DNA of 64,000 nt from Geothrix oryzae (GTDB lineage: Bacteria; Acidobacteriota; Holophagae; Holophagales; Holophagaceae), in contig NZ_AP027079.1 in the NCBI RefSeq assembly GCF_030295385.1, forward strand, positions 1,054,001 through 1,118,000. Direction: 5' to 3'. Positions 42,793 to 52,427 of the stretch are shown piece by piece. The notes beneath the pieces are model-generated. The model had not been told where the DNA came from. It made no database searches and saw only the letters and a list, made by a program, of their open reading frames with translations. Position 1 is the first letter of the stretch; every line of letters starts with the position of its first letter. Both the position numbers and the translations under genes were made by a program.

Positions 42793-44223
42793 CTACCACT
42801 TCACCCGCACCCGATAGGTCAGCGTGGCGCTGCCCTCGGCGGGCACGGCCACCTTGAACCGGGCGGTTCCAGCGGCTTCTTTGACGGCGGGGTGGCTGCT
42901 CTGCAGGATGTCCCAGTCGCCCGGCAGGGGTTCCAGCACGCTCACGGTGACGGCTTCCTTCTTGGCGTTCTTCAGGACGATCTCGAAGGCGCTTTCGTGG
43001 ACGCTGCCGAACTTCCCCTGGCGGCCCAGGCTCTTGTAGTCGGTCTGCTTGCGCTTGCCTGTCAAGTCGAAGGCCTCGCCCAGTTTCAGGCGCACCAGCT
43101 CGTTCTTGGGCGTGTGGTCCACATTGTCCTCGCCCACGAACTGGGCGCGGCCCTCGCTGTCGCGCTTGTAGACGCGGAGGATGCCCTTGGGCAGGGGCAT
43201 GCCCAGGCGGCTGGATTCCTTGTTGTCGAACTCCACGAACACGCCCACCTTCTGCTTCTCGCCCAGGTCGCCGTAGTTGCCGGAGTAGTAGTAAGTCTGG
43301 CCCTGAAGCAGGTATTCCTTGCGGACCGGCACGCCGCCGGCGCTCAGCAGGGCCACCTGCTTGGTCTGGTTCACGGCCAGGGTGGTGGGGCGGTCCAGGG
43401 TGTAGAGGTGGTATTCGAAGAGGCTTTCCTCGGCCATCTTCGGCGCCGGAGCGACGGCCCTTTCCATCATGGCGCCCACGGCATAGGCCCGGTCGGGGCG
43501 CTGTTTCGCCCGGTTCACATCCCCCGCCACGAGCTGGAGGGTGGCGTTGGGATAGGCGGCCCCGCTCTGGTTGGTGAGGGTCACCCAGCCGCTGAGATCC
43601 AGTGTCTTCTCGTCCGGGGCTAGGTTGGCCACATAGTCGGCGCGCCAGGAGAGGCCGCCCGTCAGGTAGCTCAGCTCCAGCTGCTGGGCCCGGTCGGCGG
43701 CGCTGTTCAGGGTAATGACCAGGGTGGGCCGGGCCCGCAGGTTGCCGGGCACCTTCGGGTAGATGAGGCGGCCGGGAACGCTGGTTTCGATGCGATCCGC
43801 GAACTGCAGCACGGTCCCGTTGTTGGTGGCCAACACCGTGGCCTCCTCGCGCACCTCCTTCGATCCCGCGCCGGAGTCGTTGGGCATGGTGCGCACCACC
43901 GTCACCTTCTCTCCGACATACTTCTCCAGCAGTTTCTGGGGCGTGAGCAAGTCGAAGTCGAAGTTCTGCTCCGCCACCCAGAAATCCTTCGGAGTCGTGA
44001 GGTTGCGCAGCAGGGCCGTCTCGGGCCGGATCTGGGCCGAAACCTCCTGGAAAGCCAGCCGGGCCTCGCCCTTGGACAGCCGCACCTCGCGCAGGTCCTT
44101 CACCAGGGCCAGGTTGTCGTTGTAGATCGTCACCGCCAGGGCCTTCTGATCCTTGAGCGTGGTGATGGTCTCCTGGGCGGCCAGGAGCGACGGCAGGACA
44201 GCGAGCAGCAGGGCGGGGCGCAT
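42793..44223 (-). CDS. exported DUF4139 domain protein
   Basis: 476 aa from the ATG at 44223 (GGAGG at good distance). Signal peptide about 1-16. The N-terminal part (TIYNDNLALVKDLREVRLSKGEARLAFQEV) and the central part (LSYLTGGLSWRADYVANLAPDEKTLDLSGWVTLTNQSGAAYPNATLQLVAGDVN) are the DUF4139 pattern of beta-rich secreted proteins (mucoidy-inhibitor group). Function is unknown. It is 47 bp upstream of the DUF58 gene in the same direction and may be part of that transcript. Confidence 0.85.
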   Translation of the reverse strand: MRPALLLAVLPSLLAAQETITTLKDQKALAVTIYNDNLALVKDLREVRLSKGEARLAFQEVSAQIRPETALLRNLTTPKDFWVAEQNFDFDLLTPQKLLEKYVGEKVTVVRTMPNDSGAGSKEVREEATVLATNNGTVLQFADRIETSVPGRLIYPKVPGNLRARPTLVITLNSAADRAQQLELSYLTGGLSWRADYVANLAPDEKTLDLSGWVTLTNQSGAAYPNATLQLVAGDVNRAKQRPDRAYAVGAMMERAVAPAPKMAEESLFEYHLYTLDRPTTLAVNQTKQVALLSAGGVPVRKEYLLQGQTYYYSGNYGDLGEKQKVGVFVEFDNKESSRLGMPLPKGILRVYKRDSEGRAQFVGEDNVDHTPKNELVRLKLGEAFDLTGKRKQTDYKSLGRQGKFGSVHESAFEIVLKNAKKEAVTVSVLEPLPGDWDILQSSHPAVKEAAGTARFKVAVPAEGSATLTYRVRVKW

Positions 44224-44350
44224 GGAACCTCCGGGAGGGGCGGGCAGGGTGCCCGATATCAGGTCATGCCGTGAGGAAGAACATCCTTTCAAAGAAACAG
44301 CAAAGGATCGCCACCAAGGGGGCAAAAGCCTTCCTTTGGCACTGTTCCAC

Positions 44351-44776
44351 CTAGACCAGCTTCCCTTCGCCGGCCAGCTCCTGGATCCGCGCCAGGGCCG
44401 AGTCGAGCTGGCCCTGCAGCAGCTTTTCGGCGCCCATCATGGCCATCATCATGGGGATGTCGGCCTCGTCCACCAGGCGCAGGGTGCTGCCTTCGCCAGA
44501 TGTCGCGATCTCGAAGCGCAGCTCGTGGTCGAACATCTTCTTCGCGCCGGGCACCAGGCTCACGAGCTGGCCAGGCGTGCGGGTCTTGGCCACCAGTTCC
44601 TGGGGCATCTTCATGCCCATGACCTCGATGACATAGCTGTGCCGGTCGGTCTCCCCCTGGAAGTTCATGGCCGCAGGCTCGAGGAAGGCGCGGTGCTTCG
44701 ATAGGTCGGAGAGGAAGCCGTAGAGCGCGTCGGCGCTGACCGGAAGGGCGGCGGTGGCGGTCTGGATCGTGGTCAT
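44351..44776 (-). CDS. SRPBCC superfamily (START-like) protein
   Basis: 141 aa from the ATG at 44776 after GGAG. The fold of SRPBCC proteins is suggested by an N-terminal strand plus helix (ATAALPVSADALYGFLSDLSKHRAFLE), a set of strands (SYVIEVMGMKMPQELVAKTRTPGQ, LRFEIATSGEGSTLRLVDEAD) and a long C-terminal helix. A Met-rich run (MMMAMMGAE) lies before the helix. Ligand unknown. Confidence 0.7.
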   Translation of the reverse strand: MTTIQTATAALPVSADALYGFLSDLSKHRAFLEPAAMNFQGETDRHSYVIEVMGMKMPQELVAKTRTPGQLVSLVPGAKKMFDHELRFEIATSGEGSTLRLVDEADIPMMMAMMGAEKLLQGQLDSALARIQELAGEGKLV

Positions 44777-44860
44777 CGGGGCTCCGGAGGATGAGAGAGT
44801 CATCCAATCACGAAGCGTCGAAGATCGCGAGGCCTACCTCCGGGAAGGCGGTCGGGCACG

Positions 44861-45526
44861 TCAGTACCGGCGCTCACCGAAGAAGGCCGTGCCGATGCGG
44901 ATCTGGTCGGAACCGGCCTTCACGGCGGCTTCGAGGTCGGCGCTCATGCCCATGCTGAGGCGGAGGGCCAGACCGAGTTCCTGCTGAAGGCGTTCGCGCA
45001 GGCCCGCCAGCTGGGTGAAGGCGGCCTCGTCGTCCGGAGGCGGAATGGCCATGAGGCCGCGGAGGGGGAGGCGCGGATCACCGCCCAGGGCTGCGAGCAG
45101 TTCGGGCAGATCGGTCTCTGCACAACCGCCCAGCTTGGTGGCCTCGCCCCAGAGGTCCACCTGGATCCAGACGGGCCGCACGACGGTGAGCTCTTCGGCC
45201 AGGTGGCGCAGGCGCTCGGCGAGTTCGGGGCGGTCGAGGCTCTGGATCTCCGCGAAGTGCTGAAGGGCCGGCTTGGCCTTGTTCCGCTGGAGGGGCCCCA
45301 GGAGGATGAAGGCGAGGTTCGGCGCCGCGGCGGCCTTGTCGGCGCCTTCCTGCACATAGTTCTCGCCGAAGCGACCGAAGCCGAGGGCCGCGGCCTCCTG
45401 GATCAGAGCCAGGGGTTGTTTCTTGGAGACCGGCAGCAGTTCGACGCTGCCCGGGTCGCGGCCCGCCGCCTCGCAGGCGCGGCGGATGCGGGCCCGCAGC
45501 CCCTCGATGCGCTCGGCCAGGCTCAC
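44861..45526 (-). CDS. YggS/PROSC family PLP-binding protein
   Basis: 221-aa pyridoxal-phosphate homeostasis protein. LLPVSKKQPLALIQEA holds the PLP lysine (Lys35), then GFGRFGENYVQEGADK (family GENxVQE), ILLGPLQRNKAK (HxIGxLQxNK), LRGLMAIPPP (GLMxxP), and LSMGMSADLEAAVKAGSDQIRIGTAFFG (LSMGMSxDxxxAIxxGxTxVRIGxxIFG). The start is a GTG overlapping the zinc-ribbon stop as GTGA, with no clear ribosome site, so translation is coupled. Confidence 0.93.
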   Translation of the reverse strand: MSLAERIEGLRARIRRACEAAGRDPGSVELLPVSKKQPLALIQEAAALGFGRFGENYVQEGADKAAAAPNLAFILLGPLQRNKAKPALQHFAEIQSLDRPELAERLRHLAEELTVVRPVWIQVDLWGEATKLGGCAETDLPELLAALGGDPRLPLRGLMAIPPPDDEAAFTQLAGLRERLQQELGLALRLSMGMSADLEAAVKAGSDQIRIGTAFFGERRY

Positions 45527-46221
45527 GGCAGGAAGAGGATCCGCTGGCAGGACTCGCAGACCACGGCGCCCTTGGCTTCCTTCAGCTGGAAGAGGAAGGG
45601 GCCGCGGAGCTTGACATGGCATCCGGAGCAGGCGCCGTTCTCGACGGGGACGACCACGCGTCCCTGGCGGGCGTGGGCCAGGCGATGGAAACGGGCCACT
45701 TCGGGTGGTGCCAGCTTGGCTTCGAGGGCGGCCTGCTGGGCCTTGAGCTTCTTGCGCCCTTCCACCTGGTTGGCGTGCTCATCGAGGAATACGCCGTGCA
45801 GTTCGTCGAATTGGGCCTGAAGGGTGGTCCGCTCGGCTTCGAGCGCCGCCAGGGCCTGCTCGAGCGCCTTGGCCTCGGTCTCGAGGGCCTTCAGGGGCCG
45901 GGCGATCTGCGAGCGCATGCGCTCCTTCTCGTCCAGCTCGCGGATGGCGGCGGTGTACTGGATCTTCTGGCTGGTGGTCTTGACCGCGGCGCGGGCGCGC
46001 TCTTCGTCCTTCTCGGCCTGGATCAGTTCCTTGGATTTCAGCTGGATGTAGGTCCGGGCGGTGTCGAGGGCCTTGGTCTTGTCGGCGGTCTGTTTTTCGA
46101 TGGCCTTGAGGCGGGCGTCCAGCGTCGCAAGATCCGGAGGCAGGGCCGATAGGTCTCGTTCGATGGTTCGGAGGTAGTCCAGGGTGGCTTGCAGGTCGCG
46201 CAGGGTCGCCAAGTGTTCCAT
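45523..46221 (-). CDS. coiled-coil zinc-ribbon protein (CdsZ/DUF164 type)
   Basis: 232 aa from the ATG at 46221. Residues 1-170 form a long coiled coil (for example YLRTIERDLSALPPDLATLDARLKAIEK), and the C-terminus is a C4 zinc ribbon: NGACSGCHVKLRG near 197 and VVCESCQRILFLP at the end. This is the bacterial C4-type zinc ribbon family found near yggS-like and nif3-like genes; a role in flagellar or secretion regulation has been proposed for relatives. Coupled to the YggS gene. Confidence 0.88.
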   Translation of the reverse strand: MEHLATLRDLQATLDYLRTIERDLSALPPDLATLDARLKAIEKQTADKTKALDTARTYIQLKSKELIQAEKDEERARAAVKTTSQKIQYTAAIRELDEKERMRSQIARPLKALETEAKALEQALAALEAERTTLQAQFDELHGVFLDEHANQVEGRKKLKAQQAALEAKLAPPEVARFHRLAHARQGRVVVPVENGACSGCHVKLRGPFLFQLKEAKGAVVCESCQRILFLP

Positions 46222-46366
46222 GTAATCGAGGCTACACCTCAAACCGGAAACCGAGGCCGATTTCAAGATGTAACTTGAATAAGAAGAAAATATAATATGA
46301 ACAGACTAAGATTTGATCGTTCTCCGCATCTTTCAGTCTTGACCGGGGTTTCGGGGGGTGCCAGAC

Positions 46367-46393
46367 TTGGCACTCGCTGTTGGTGAGTGCTAA
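46367..46393. promoter_or_regulatory. CIRCE operator for groESL
   Basis: TTGGCACTC-N9-GAGTGCTAA differs at one base from the CIRCE consensus TTAGCACTC-N9-GAGTGCTAA, the binding site of heat-shock repressor HrcA. It is 44 bp before the groES ATG. A TTGACC at 46339-46344 could be the -35, placing CIRCE over the start of the transcript. hrcA itself is not in the window. Confidence 0.95.
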
Positions 46394-46437
46394 CAGCTCC
46401 CTTTCGTTCCTTTTCACTTTCTTTCCAAGGAGGTCCC

Positions 46438-46725
46438 ATGGCCATCAAGCCTCTGTCCGACCGCGTGGTGCTCAAGCGCGTCGACGCAGCCGAAACCGTC
46501 AAGGGCGGCATCATCATCCCCGACACCGCCAAGGAGAAGCCCATGGAGGCTGAAGTGGTGGCCGTCGGCGAGGGCAAGATCAACGAGAACGGCACCCGCA
46601 ACCCCATGTCCGTGGCGGCTGGCCAGAAGGTGCTGATCGGCAAGTACAGCGGCACGGAAGTGAAGATCGACGGCGTCGATCATGTGATCGTGCGCGAAGA
46701 CGAGATTCTCGCGATCGTCGGCTAA
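46438..46725 (+). CDS. groES: co-chaperonin GroES
   Basis: 95-aa lid of the GroEL folding chamber. AIKPLSDRVVLKRVDAAE and the mobile loop region KGGIIIPDTAKEKPMEAEVVAVGEG, then GQKVLIGKYSGTEVKIDGVDHVIVREDEILAIV, are textbook GroES blocks. ATG at 46438 follows AAGGAGG. Controlled with groEL by the CIRCE element upstream. Confidence 0.98.
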   Translation: MAIKPLSDRVVLKRVDAAETVKGGIIIPDTAKEKPMEAEVVAVGEGKINENGTRNPMSVAAGQKVLIGKYSGTEVKIDGVDHVIVREDEILAIVG

Positions 46726-48378
<1,653 letters not shown>

Positions 48379-48402
48379 TCAGCCGCGACTGCGGTTCAAT
48401 GG

Positions 48403-48428
48403 AAAGGCCCCGCGGTTGCGGGGCCTTT
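48403..48428 (+). terminator. groESL terminator
   Basis: AAAGGCCCCGC pairs with GCGGGGCCTTT across a GGTT loop, followed by further Ts. It is 24 bp after the groEL stop. Confidence 0.9.
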
Positions 48429-48574
48429 TTTGATGTGCTGAAGGGGGGGTGGGGGGAAATTCTCTGACGGCCGTGATTCGCCTCATGCGGGCTGCGATAT
48501 TCGCGAAGGCGGGATGTGATCGAATCCCGCCGCGGGACTGGGGTACCCTGGCATTTCCTACTTAGGAGTCACTC

Positions 48575-48775
48575 ATGAAGAAGTTGTTTGTTTCGCTCGC
48601 GGTCGCGGCCTTCGCCGTCACGGCCTTCACTCAGGACAAGCCCAAGGAGGCGGCCGCCCCCAAGGCCTGCAAGGAGTGCTGCAAGGCCGATAAGACGACC
48701 TGCAAGGGGGATAAGGCGTGCGAGAAAAAGGCCGACTGCAAGAAGGCCGACTGCCCCAAGGCCAAGAAGGCCTAA
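48575..48775 (+). CDS. tiny exported cysteine/lysine-rich protein
   Basis: 66 aa. Signal peptide MKKLFVSLAVAAFAVTAFTQ; the mature part of about 46 residues holds seven Cys (in KACKECCKAD, TTCKGDKACEK, ADCKKADCPK) and about sixteen Lys, with Ala, Asp and Glu making up most of the rest. TTAGGAG precedes the ATG and a perfect terminator follows, so it is a single-gene unit. The spacing of Cys does not fit CXXCH. A periplasmic metal-binding or thiol-buffer role is a guess; I recognise no family. Confidence 0.7.
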   Translation: MKKLFVSLAVAAFAVTAFTQDKPKEAAAPKACKECCKADKTTCKGDKACEKKADCKKADCPKAKKA

Positions 48776-48790
48776 CTGCCGCTACTCCAG

Positions 48791-48820
48791 ATAAAAGCCC
48801 CGCGATCGCGGGGCTTTTAT
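48791..48820 (+). terminator. terminator after the Cys/Lys-rich gene
   Basis: ATAAAAGCCCCGCG (48791-48804) pairs perfectly with CGCGGGGCTTTTAT (48807-48820), followed by CTTTT. An AT-rich stretch and TTGACT (48863-48868), a possible -35 of the next operon, lie downstream. Confidence 0.85.
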
Positions 48821-48948
48821 CTTTTACACGACAAGATAGTCATTTTTAATTACTACCAAGGGGTTGACTATGCTCCTGGGAGGGTGGATGCTTCCTGTCG
48901 AAACCCTCCGGAATCCCTCCGGAGGAGGTTGATAAGACAGGAGAACCC

Positions 48949-49713
48949 ATGGGCATGGGCCTTCTCTTCGACGCTACGCGCTGCATCGGATGCGGCGCCT
49001 GCAGCTCCGCGTGCAAGGAGCAGAACAAGCTACCGGGCAAGGTAGAGGAGGTGTTGACGGCCTATACCTGGACCACGGTCCAGGAAAAGGAAGGCCTCAA
49101 TGTCCGCCGCATGTGCATGCACTGCGAGGTGCCGACCTGCGCCTCCGTCTGCCCCGTCGCCGCCCTGAAGAAAACGCCCGAGGGGCCGGTGGTCTACGAT
49201 GCCGAGCGCTGCATGGGCTGCCGCTACTGCATGATGGCCTGCCCCTTCGAAATTCCGAAGTACCAGTGGGACCGGCCGGTGCCCGTGGTGGGGAAGTGCA
49301 TCCTGTGCGCGGGGCGCCTGAAGGAGGGCAAACCCACGGCCTGCGCCGAGGCCTGCCCGGCGGAGGCCACCATCTTCGGCAAGAAGGAGGACCTGATCTG
49401 GGAGGCCCGGACGCGCATCCGGCAGAAGCCGGGCGCCTATGTGGACCATATCTACGGGCTCACGGAAGCGGGCGGCACCTCGGTGATGATGATTTCCAGC
49501 GCCCCCTTCGACAAGCTGGGCCTCAAGTCGAACCTGCCCGCCGATCCTCCGGCCATGCGCACCTGGCAGGTGCTCTCCAACATCCCCGATTTCGTGGGCG
49601 TATGGGGCGTCTTCCTCTACGGAGTCCACTGGATCACGGCCCGCCGCGTGGATGTGGCCAAGGCGGAATCCAACGGCAACGGACACAACCACGGTCGGGA
49701 GGACCGGTCATGA
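48949..49713 (+). CDS. HybA/PsrB-type ferredoxin-like subunit with four 4Fe-4S sites
   Basis: 254 aa. Sixteen Cys in four clusters: C12-C15-C18-C22, C56-C59-C64-C68, C88-C91-C94-C98 and C117-C120-C132-C136, the pattern of electron-transfer subunits of molybdopterin oxidoreductases and Hyb-type hydrogenases. Unlike HybA there is no Tat signal peptide, yet a hydrophobic segment near 219-232 (VGVWGVFLYGVHWI) is followed by a His/Asn-rich tail, so the topology is uncertain. AGGAG precedes the ATG. The stop overlaps the NrfD-type gene's ATG. No catalytic subunit is encoded next to it. Confidence 0.9.
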   Translation: MGMGLLFDATRCIGCGACSSACKEQNKLPGKVEEVLTAYTWTTVQEKEGLNVRRMCMHCEVPTCASVCPVAALKKTPEGPVVYDAERCMGCRYCMMACPFEIPKYQWDRPVPVVGKCILCAGRLKEGKPTACAEACPAEATIFGKKEDLIWEARTRIRQKPGAYVDHIYGLTEAGGTSVMMISSAPFDKLGLKSNLPADPPAMRTWQVLSNIPDFVGVWGVFLYGVHWITARRVDVAKAESNGNGHNHGREDRS

Positions 49714-50876
49714 ACACCCTCGCCACGCTCGCCCCCCGTCGGTTCCGTCCCGGTTTCTGGACGGCCGTCTTCGTCGTGCTCTTCCTGGCCTTCTGCGCCG
49801 TCACCGTGATCCGCTTCAGCAAGGGGCTTGGTGCCGTCACGCACCTGAGCGACCAGTTCCCCTGGGGCCTCTGGATCGGCTTCGACCTGCTCTGCGGCGT
49901 GGGCCTCGCCGCCGGCGCCTTCACCCTGACCGCCGTGGTCCACCTCTTCAACCTCAAGCGCTTCGAACCCATCGTGCGGCCGACCATCCTGACGGGCTTC
50001 CTCGGCTACGCCTTCGTGATCGTGGCCCTGCTGCTGGACCTCGGCCAGCCCTGGCGCATCTGGCATGCCATCGTCTATTGGAACCCCCACTCCGTCATGT
50101 TCGAAGTGGCCTGGTGCGTGATGCTCTACACCACCGTGCTGGCCGTGGAGTTCTCCCCGGCGGTCTTCGAGCGATTCGGCTTCCATGCCCCGGCGCGGAT
50201 CATCCACCGGCTCATCACCCCGCTCGTCATCATCGGCGTGATCCTCTCGACCCTGCACCAGTCCTCGCTGGGATCGCTCTACCTCATCGTGCCCAGCAAG
50301 CTCCATCCGCTCTGGTACTCCCCCATGCTGCCCCTCCACTTCTACATCTCCGCCATCGGCGCGGGCATCGGCATGGTGATCCTGGAGTCCTACCTCAGCG
50401 GCCGGGCCTTCCATCGCCACCTGGAGATGGACCTGCTGGAGCCCCTGGCCCGCGGCATGGTCGTGGCCCTGGGCATCTACGGCCTCATGCGCCTGCAGGC
50501 CATTCGCCGCAATCACGCCTTCGGCAGCATCCTGGACTTCGGCTACGAGGGCCAGATGTTCCTGCTCGAGTTCACCCTGGGCGTGATCCTGCCGGTGATC
50601 CTGATGTCCTTCCGTCGTCTGCGCACCAACCCGAACTGGCTGGTGGGCGGGGCTTTCCTGGCGGTGCTGGGCTTCGTCATGAACCGCCTGAATGTCAGCA
50701 TCACGGGCATGGAAGCGGCTTCGGGCACGCGCTACCTGCCCTCGGGCATGGAGATCATCGTCTCGCTGGGCCTGGTGGCCACGGGCATGGCGGTGTTCGC
50801 CTTCGCGGTGCGCAACTTCTCCATCTTCCCCGATGGTCCCGTGACCGATGACCATCGGTCGGAAGAGGGGGCCTGA
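49710..50876 (+). CDS. NrfD/HybB-type membrane quinone-interacting subunit
   Basis: 388 aa with about ten membrane helices (for example FWTAVFVVLFLAFCAVTVIRF, LWIGFDLLCGVGLAAGAFTLTAVVHLF, PTILTGFLGYAFVIVALLLDLGQPWRIWH, ITPLVIIGVILSTLHQSSLGSLYLI). DLGQPWRIWHAIVYWNPHSVMFEV and STLHQSSLGSLY are conserved in the HybB branch of the NrfD/PsrC family, which exchanges electrons between quinone and the ferredoxin-like partner. Coupled to the FeS gene as ATGA and followed 3 bp later by the kinase gene, so it is one operon. Confidence 0.92.
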   Translation: MNTLATLAPRRFRPGFWTAVFVVLFLAFCAVTVIRFSKGLGAVTHLSDQFPWGLWIGFDLLCGVGLAAGAFTLTAVVHLFNLKRFEPIVRPTILTGFLGYAFVIVALLLDLGQPWRIWHAIVYWNPHSVMFEVAWCVMLYTTVLAVEFSPAVFERFGFHAPARIIHRLITPLVIIGVILSTLHQSSLGSLYLIVPSKLHPLWYSPMLPLHFYISAIGAGIGMVILESYLSGRAFHRHLEMDLLEPLARGMVVALGIYGLMRLQAIRRNHAFGSILDFGYEGQMFLLEFTLGVILPVILMSFRRLRTNPNWLVGGAFLAVLGFVMNRLNVSITGMEAASGTRYLPSGMEIIVSLGLVATGMAVFAFAVRNFSIFPDGPVTDDHRSEEGA

Positions 50877-50879
50877 GCC

Positions 50880-52418
50880 ATGCGAACCCGCATCGGCACC
50901 CGTCTGATCCTCGGCGCCGGCCTGTCGACGGCGCTGGTGATCGGCGGCATGGCGGTGGTCATCCTGCGGTCGCATACGGCCCAGCTCCTGGCCGAACGAA
51001 CCCGCAGCGCCGACCAGCTGAGCGAAACGATCAAGAGCGCCACCCACTTCGACATGCTCGAGAACCGCCGGGACAACCTGCACCGGCAGATCCGCTCTGT
51101 GGGCGAGCTCCAGGAGGAGGGCATCCGCAAGGTCCGCGTCTTCAACAAGGAGGGGCGGATCATGTTCTCCTCGGCCAACGAGGAGATCGGCACCAGCCTC
51201 GATATCCGGGGCGAGGCCTGCTACGCCTGCCACGCGGAAGGACGGCCGCTGGAGCGCCTGGAAATCCAGGCCCGCGCCCGGACCTTCCGCGCCCCGGACG
51301 GAACGCGCGTCCTGGGCCTCATCAACCCCATCCCCAACGAACCGACCTGTTCGACGGCGGACTGCCACGCCCACAGCGCCAAGCAGAGCCTGCTGGGCGT
51401 GCTGGATGTGAATGTGTCGCTGGCGGAGGTGGACCGGGAGATCGCCCACAGCCGGACGGTGATCGCCGCTTCGGCCATCCTCGCCATGCTCGTGGGCAGC
51501 TTCATCCTCTGGTGGATGAACCGCCGGCTGGTGGTGGAGCCCGTGGCGGCACTGGTGGCGGGCACGCGACGGGTGGGCGAAGGGGACCTTACGACCACCA
51601 TCCCGGTGAGCGGCCGCCATGAACTGGGCGAGCTGGCCGGGGCCTTCAACACCATGACCCAACGGCTGGCCGAGACCCAGGGGCAGCTGGCGCAGGCCGA
51701 CAAGCTCGCTTCCGTGGGCCGGCTGGCCGCGGGCGTCGCCCATGAGATCAACAACCCGCTGACCGGCGTTCTCAGCTATGCCTCCCTGCTGCGGAAGCGG
51801 ATGGAAGGCGACGCCTCCGCCTGCGAGGATCTCGATGTGATCGTCCGGGAGACGGTGCGCTGCCGGGGGATCATCCGGGGACTCCTGGATTTCGCCCGCC
51901 CCACGGCTCCGGCGCGGAAGCCCATGGACCTCAATGAAGTGGTGCGGCGGTCGGTGTCCGTCGTGATGACGCAGCTGTCGCTGAACCAAGTGGACCTGTC
52001 GCTGGACCTGGCGGCGGAACTGCCCCTGGCCTTCGCCGATGCCAACCAGATCCAGCAGGTGGCCGTGAACCTGCTGCTCAACGCAGGGGATGCCATCGGC
52101 ACCGAGGGCGGGATCATCCGGGCCAGCACGCGGCCGGGGCCCGATGGCTCCATTGAGCTCGTCATCAAGGACAGCGGCCGCGGCATTGCCGCGGAAGACC
52201 TGCCCCGCATCTTCGAGCCCTTCTACACCACCAAGGGCAACCATGGCACGGGGCTGGGGCTCGCGGTCAGCTGGGGCATCGTCGAGGCCCACGGCGGCGC
52301 CCTCGAGGTGCAGAGCGAGCCCGGCCAGGGCACCCAATTCACCCTTCGCATTCCCACGGCAGCCGGATCCAAGGACTCTCCGGACGGCAGCCAGCCCCCC
52401 ATTCCCACCACCACCTAG
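50880..52418 (+). CDS. sensor histidine kinase with c-type haem motifs in the periplasmic domain
   Basis: 512 aa. Membrane helices at about 8-30 and 192-213 bracket a periplasmic sensor of about 160 residues. It contains CYACH (Cys114-His118) in a canonical CXXCH and CSTADCH (Cys157-His163), a CX4CH variant; both could bind haem c covalently. Next come a HAMP region (220-270), the phospho-acceptor His288 in VAHEINNP and a HATPase_c domain (NLLLNAGDAIG, DSGRGI, GTGLGLAVSWGIVEAHGG). The likely signal is redox state or a small ligand at the haem. The likely target is the adjacent response regulator, 9 bp downstream. Confidence 0.93.
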   Translation: MRTRIGTRLILGAGLSTALVIGGMAVVILRSHTAQLLAERTRSADQLSETIKSATHFDMLENRRDNLHRQIRSVGELQEEGIRKVRVFNKEGRIMFSSANEEIGTSLDIRGEACYACHAEGRPLERLEIQARARTFRAPDGTRVLGLINPIPNEPTCSTADCHAHSAKQSLLGVLDVNVSLAEVDREIAHSRTVIAASAILAMLVGSFILWWMNRRLVVEPVAALVAGTRRVGEGDLTTTIPVSGRHELGELAGAFNTMTQRLAETQGQLAQADKLASVGRLAAGVAHEINNPLTGVLSYASLLRKRMEGDASACEDLDVIVRETVRCRGIIRGLLDFARPTAPARKPMDLNEVVRRSVSVVMTQLSLNQVDLSLDLAAELPLAFADANQIQQVAVNLLLNAGDAIGTEGGIIRASTRPGPDGSIELVIKDSGRGIAAEDLPRIFEPFYTTKGNHGTGLGLAVSWGIVEAHGGALEVQSEPGQGTQFTLRIPTAAGSKDSPDGSQPPIPTTT

Positions 52419-52427
52419 GAGGTCCCC

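Noticed and set aside
46275-46296. TTGAAT and a perfect TATAAT upstream of groES
   Set aside because: They are only 10 bp apart, too close for a sigma-70 promoter, and no other -35 is at the right distance; the CIRCE-adjacent TTGACC is a more likely element.
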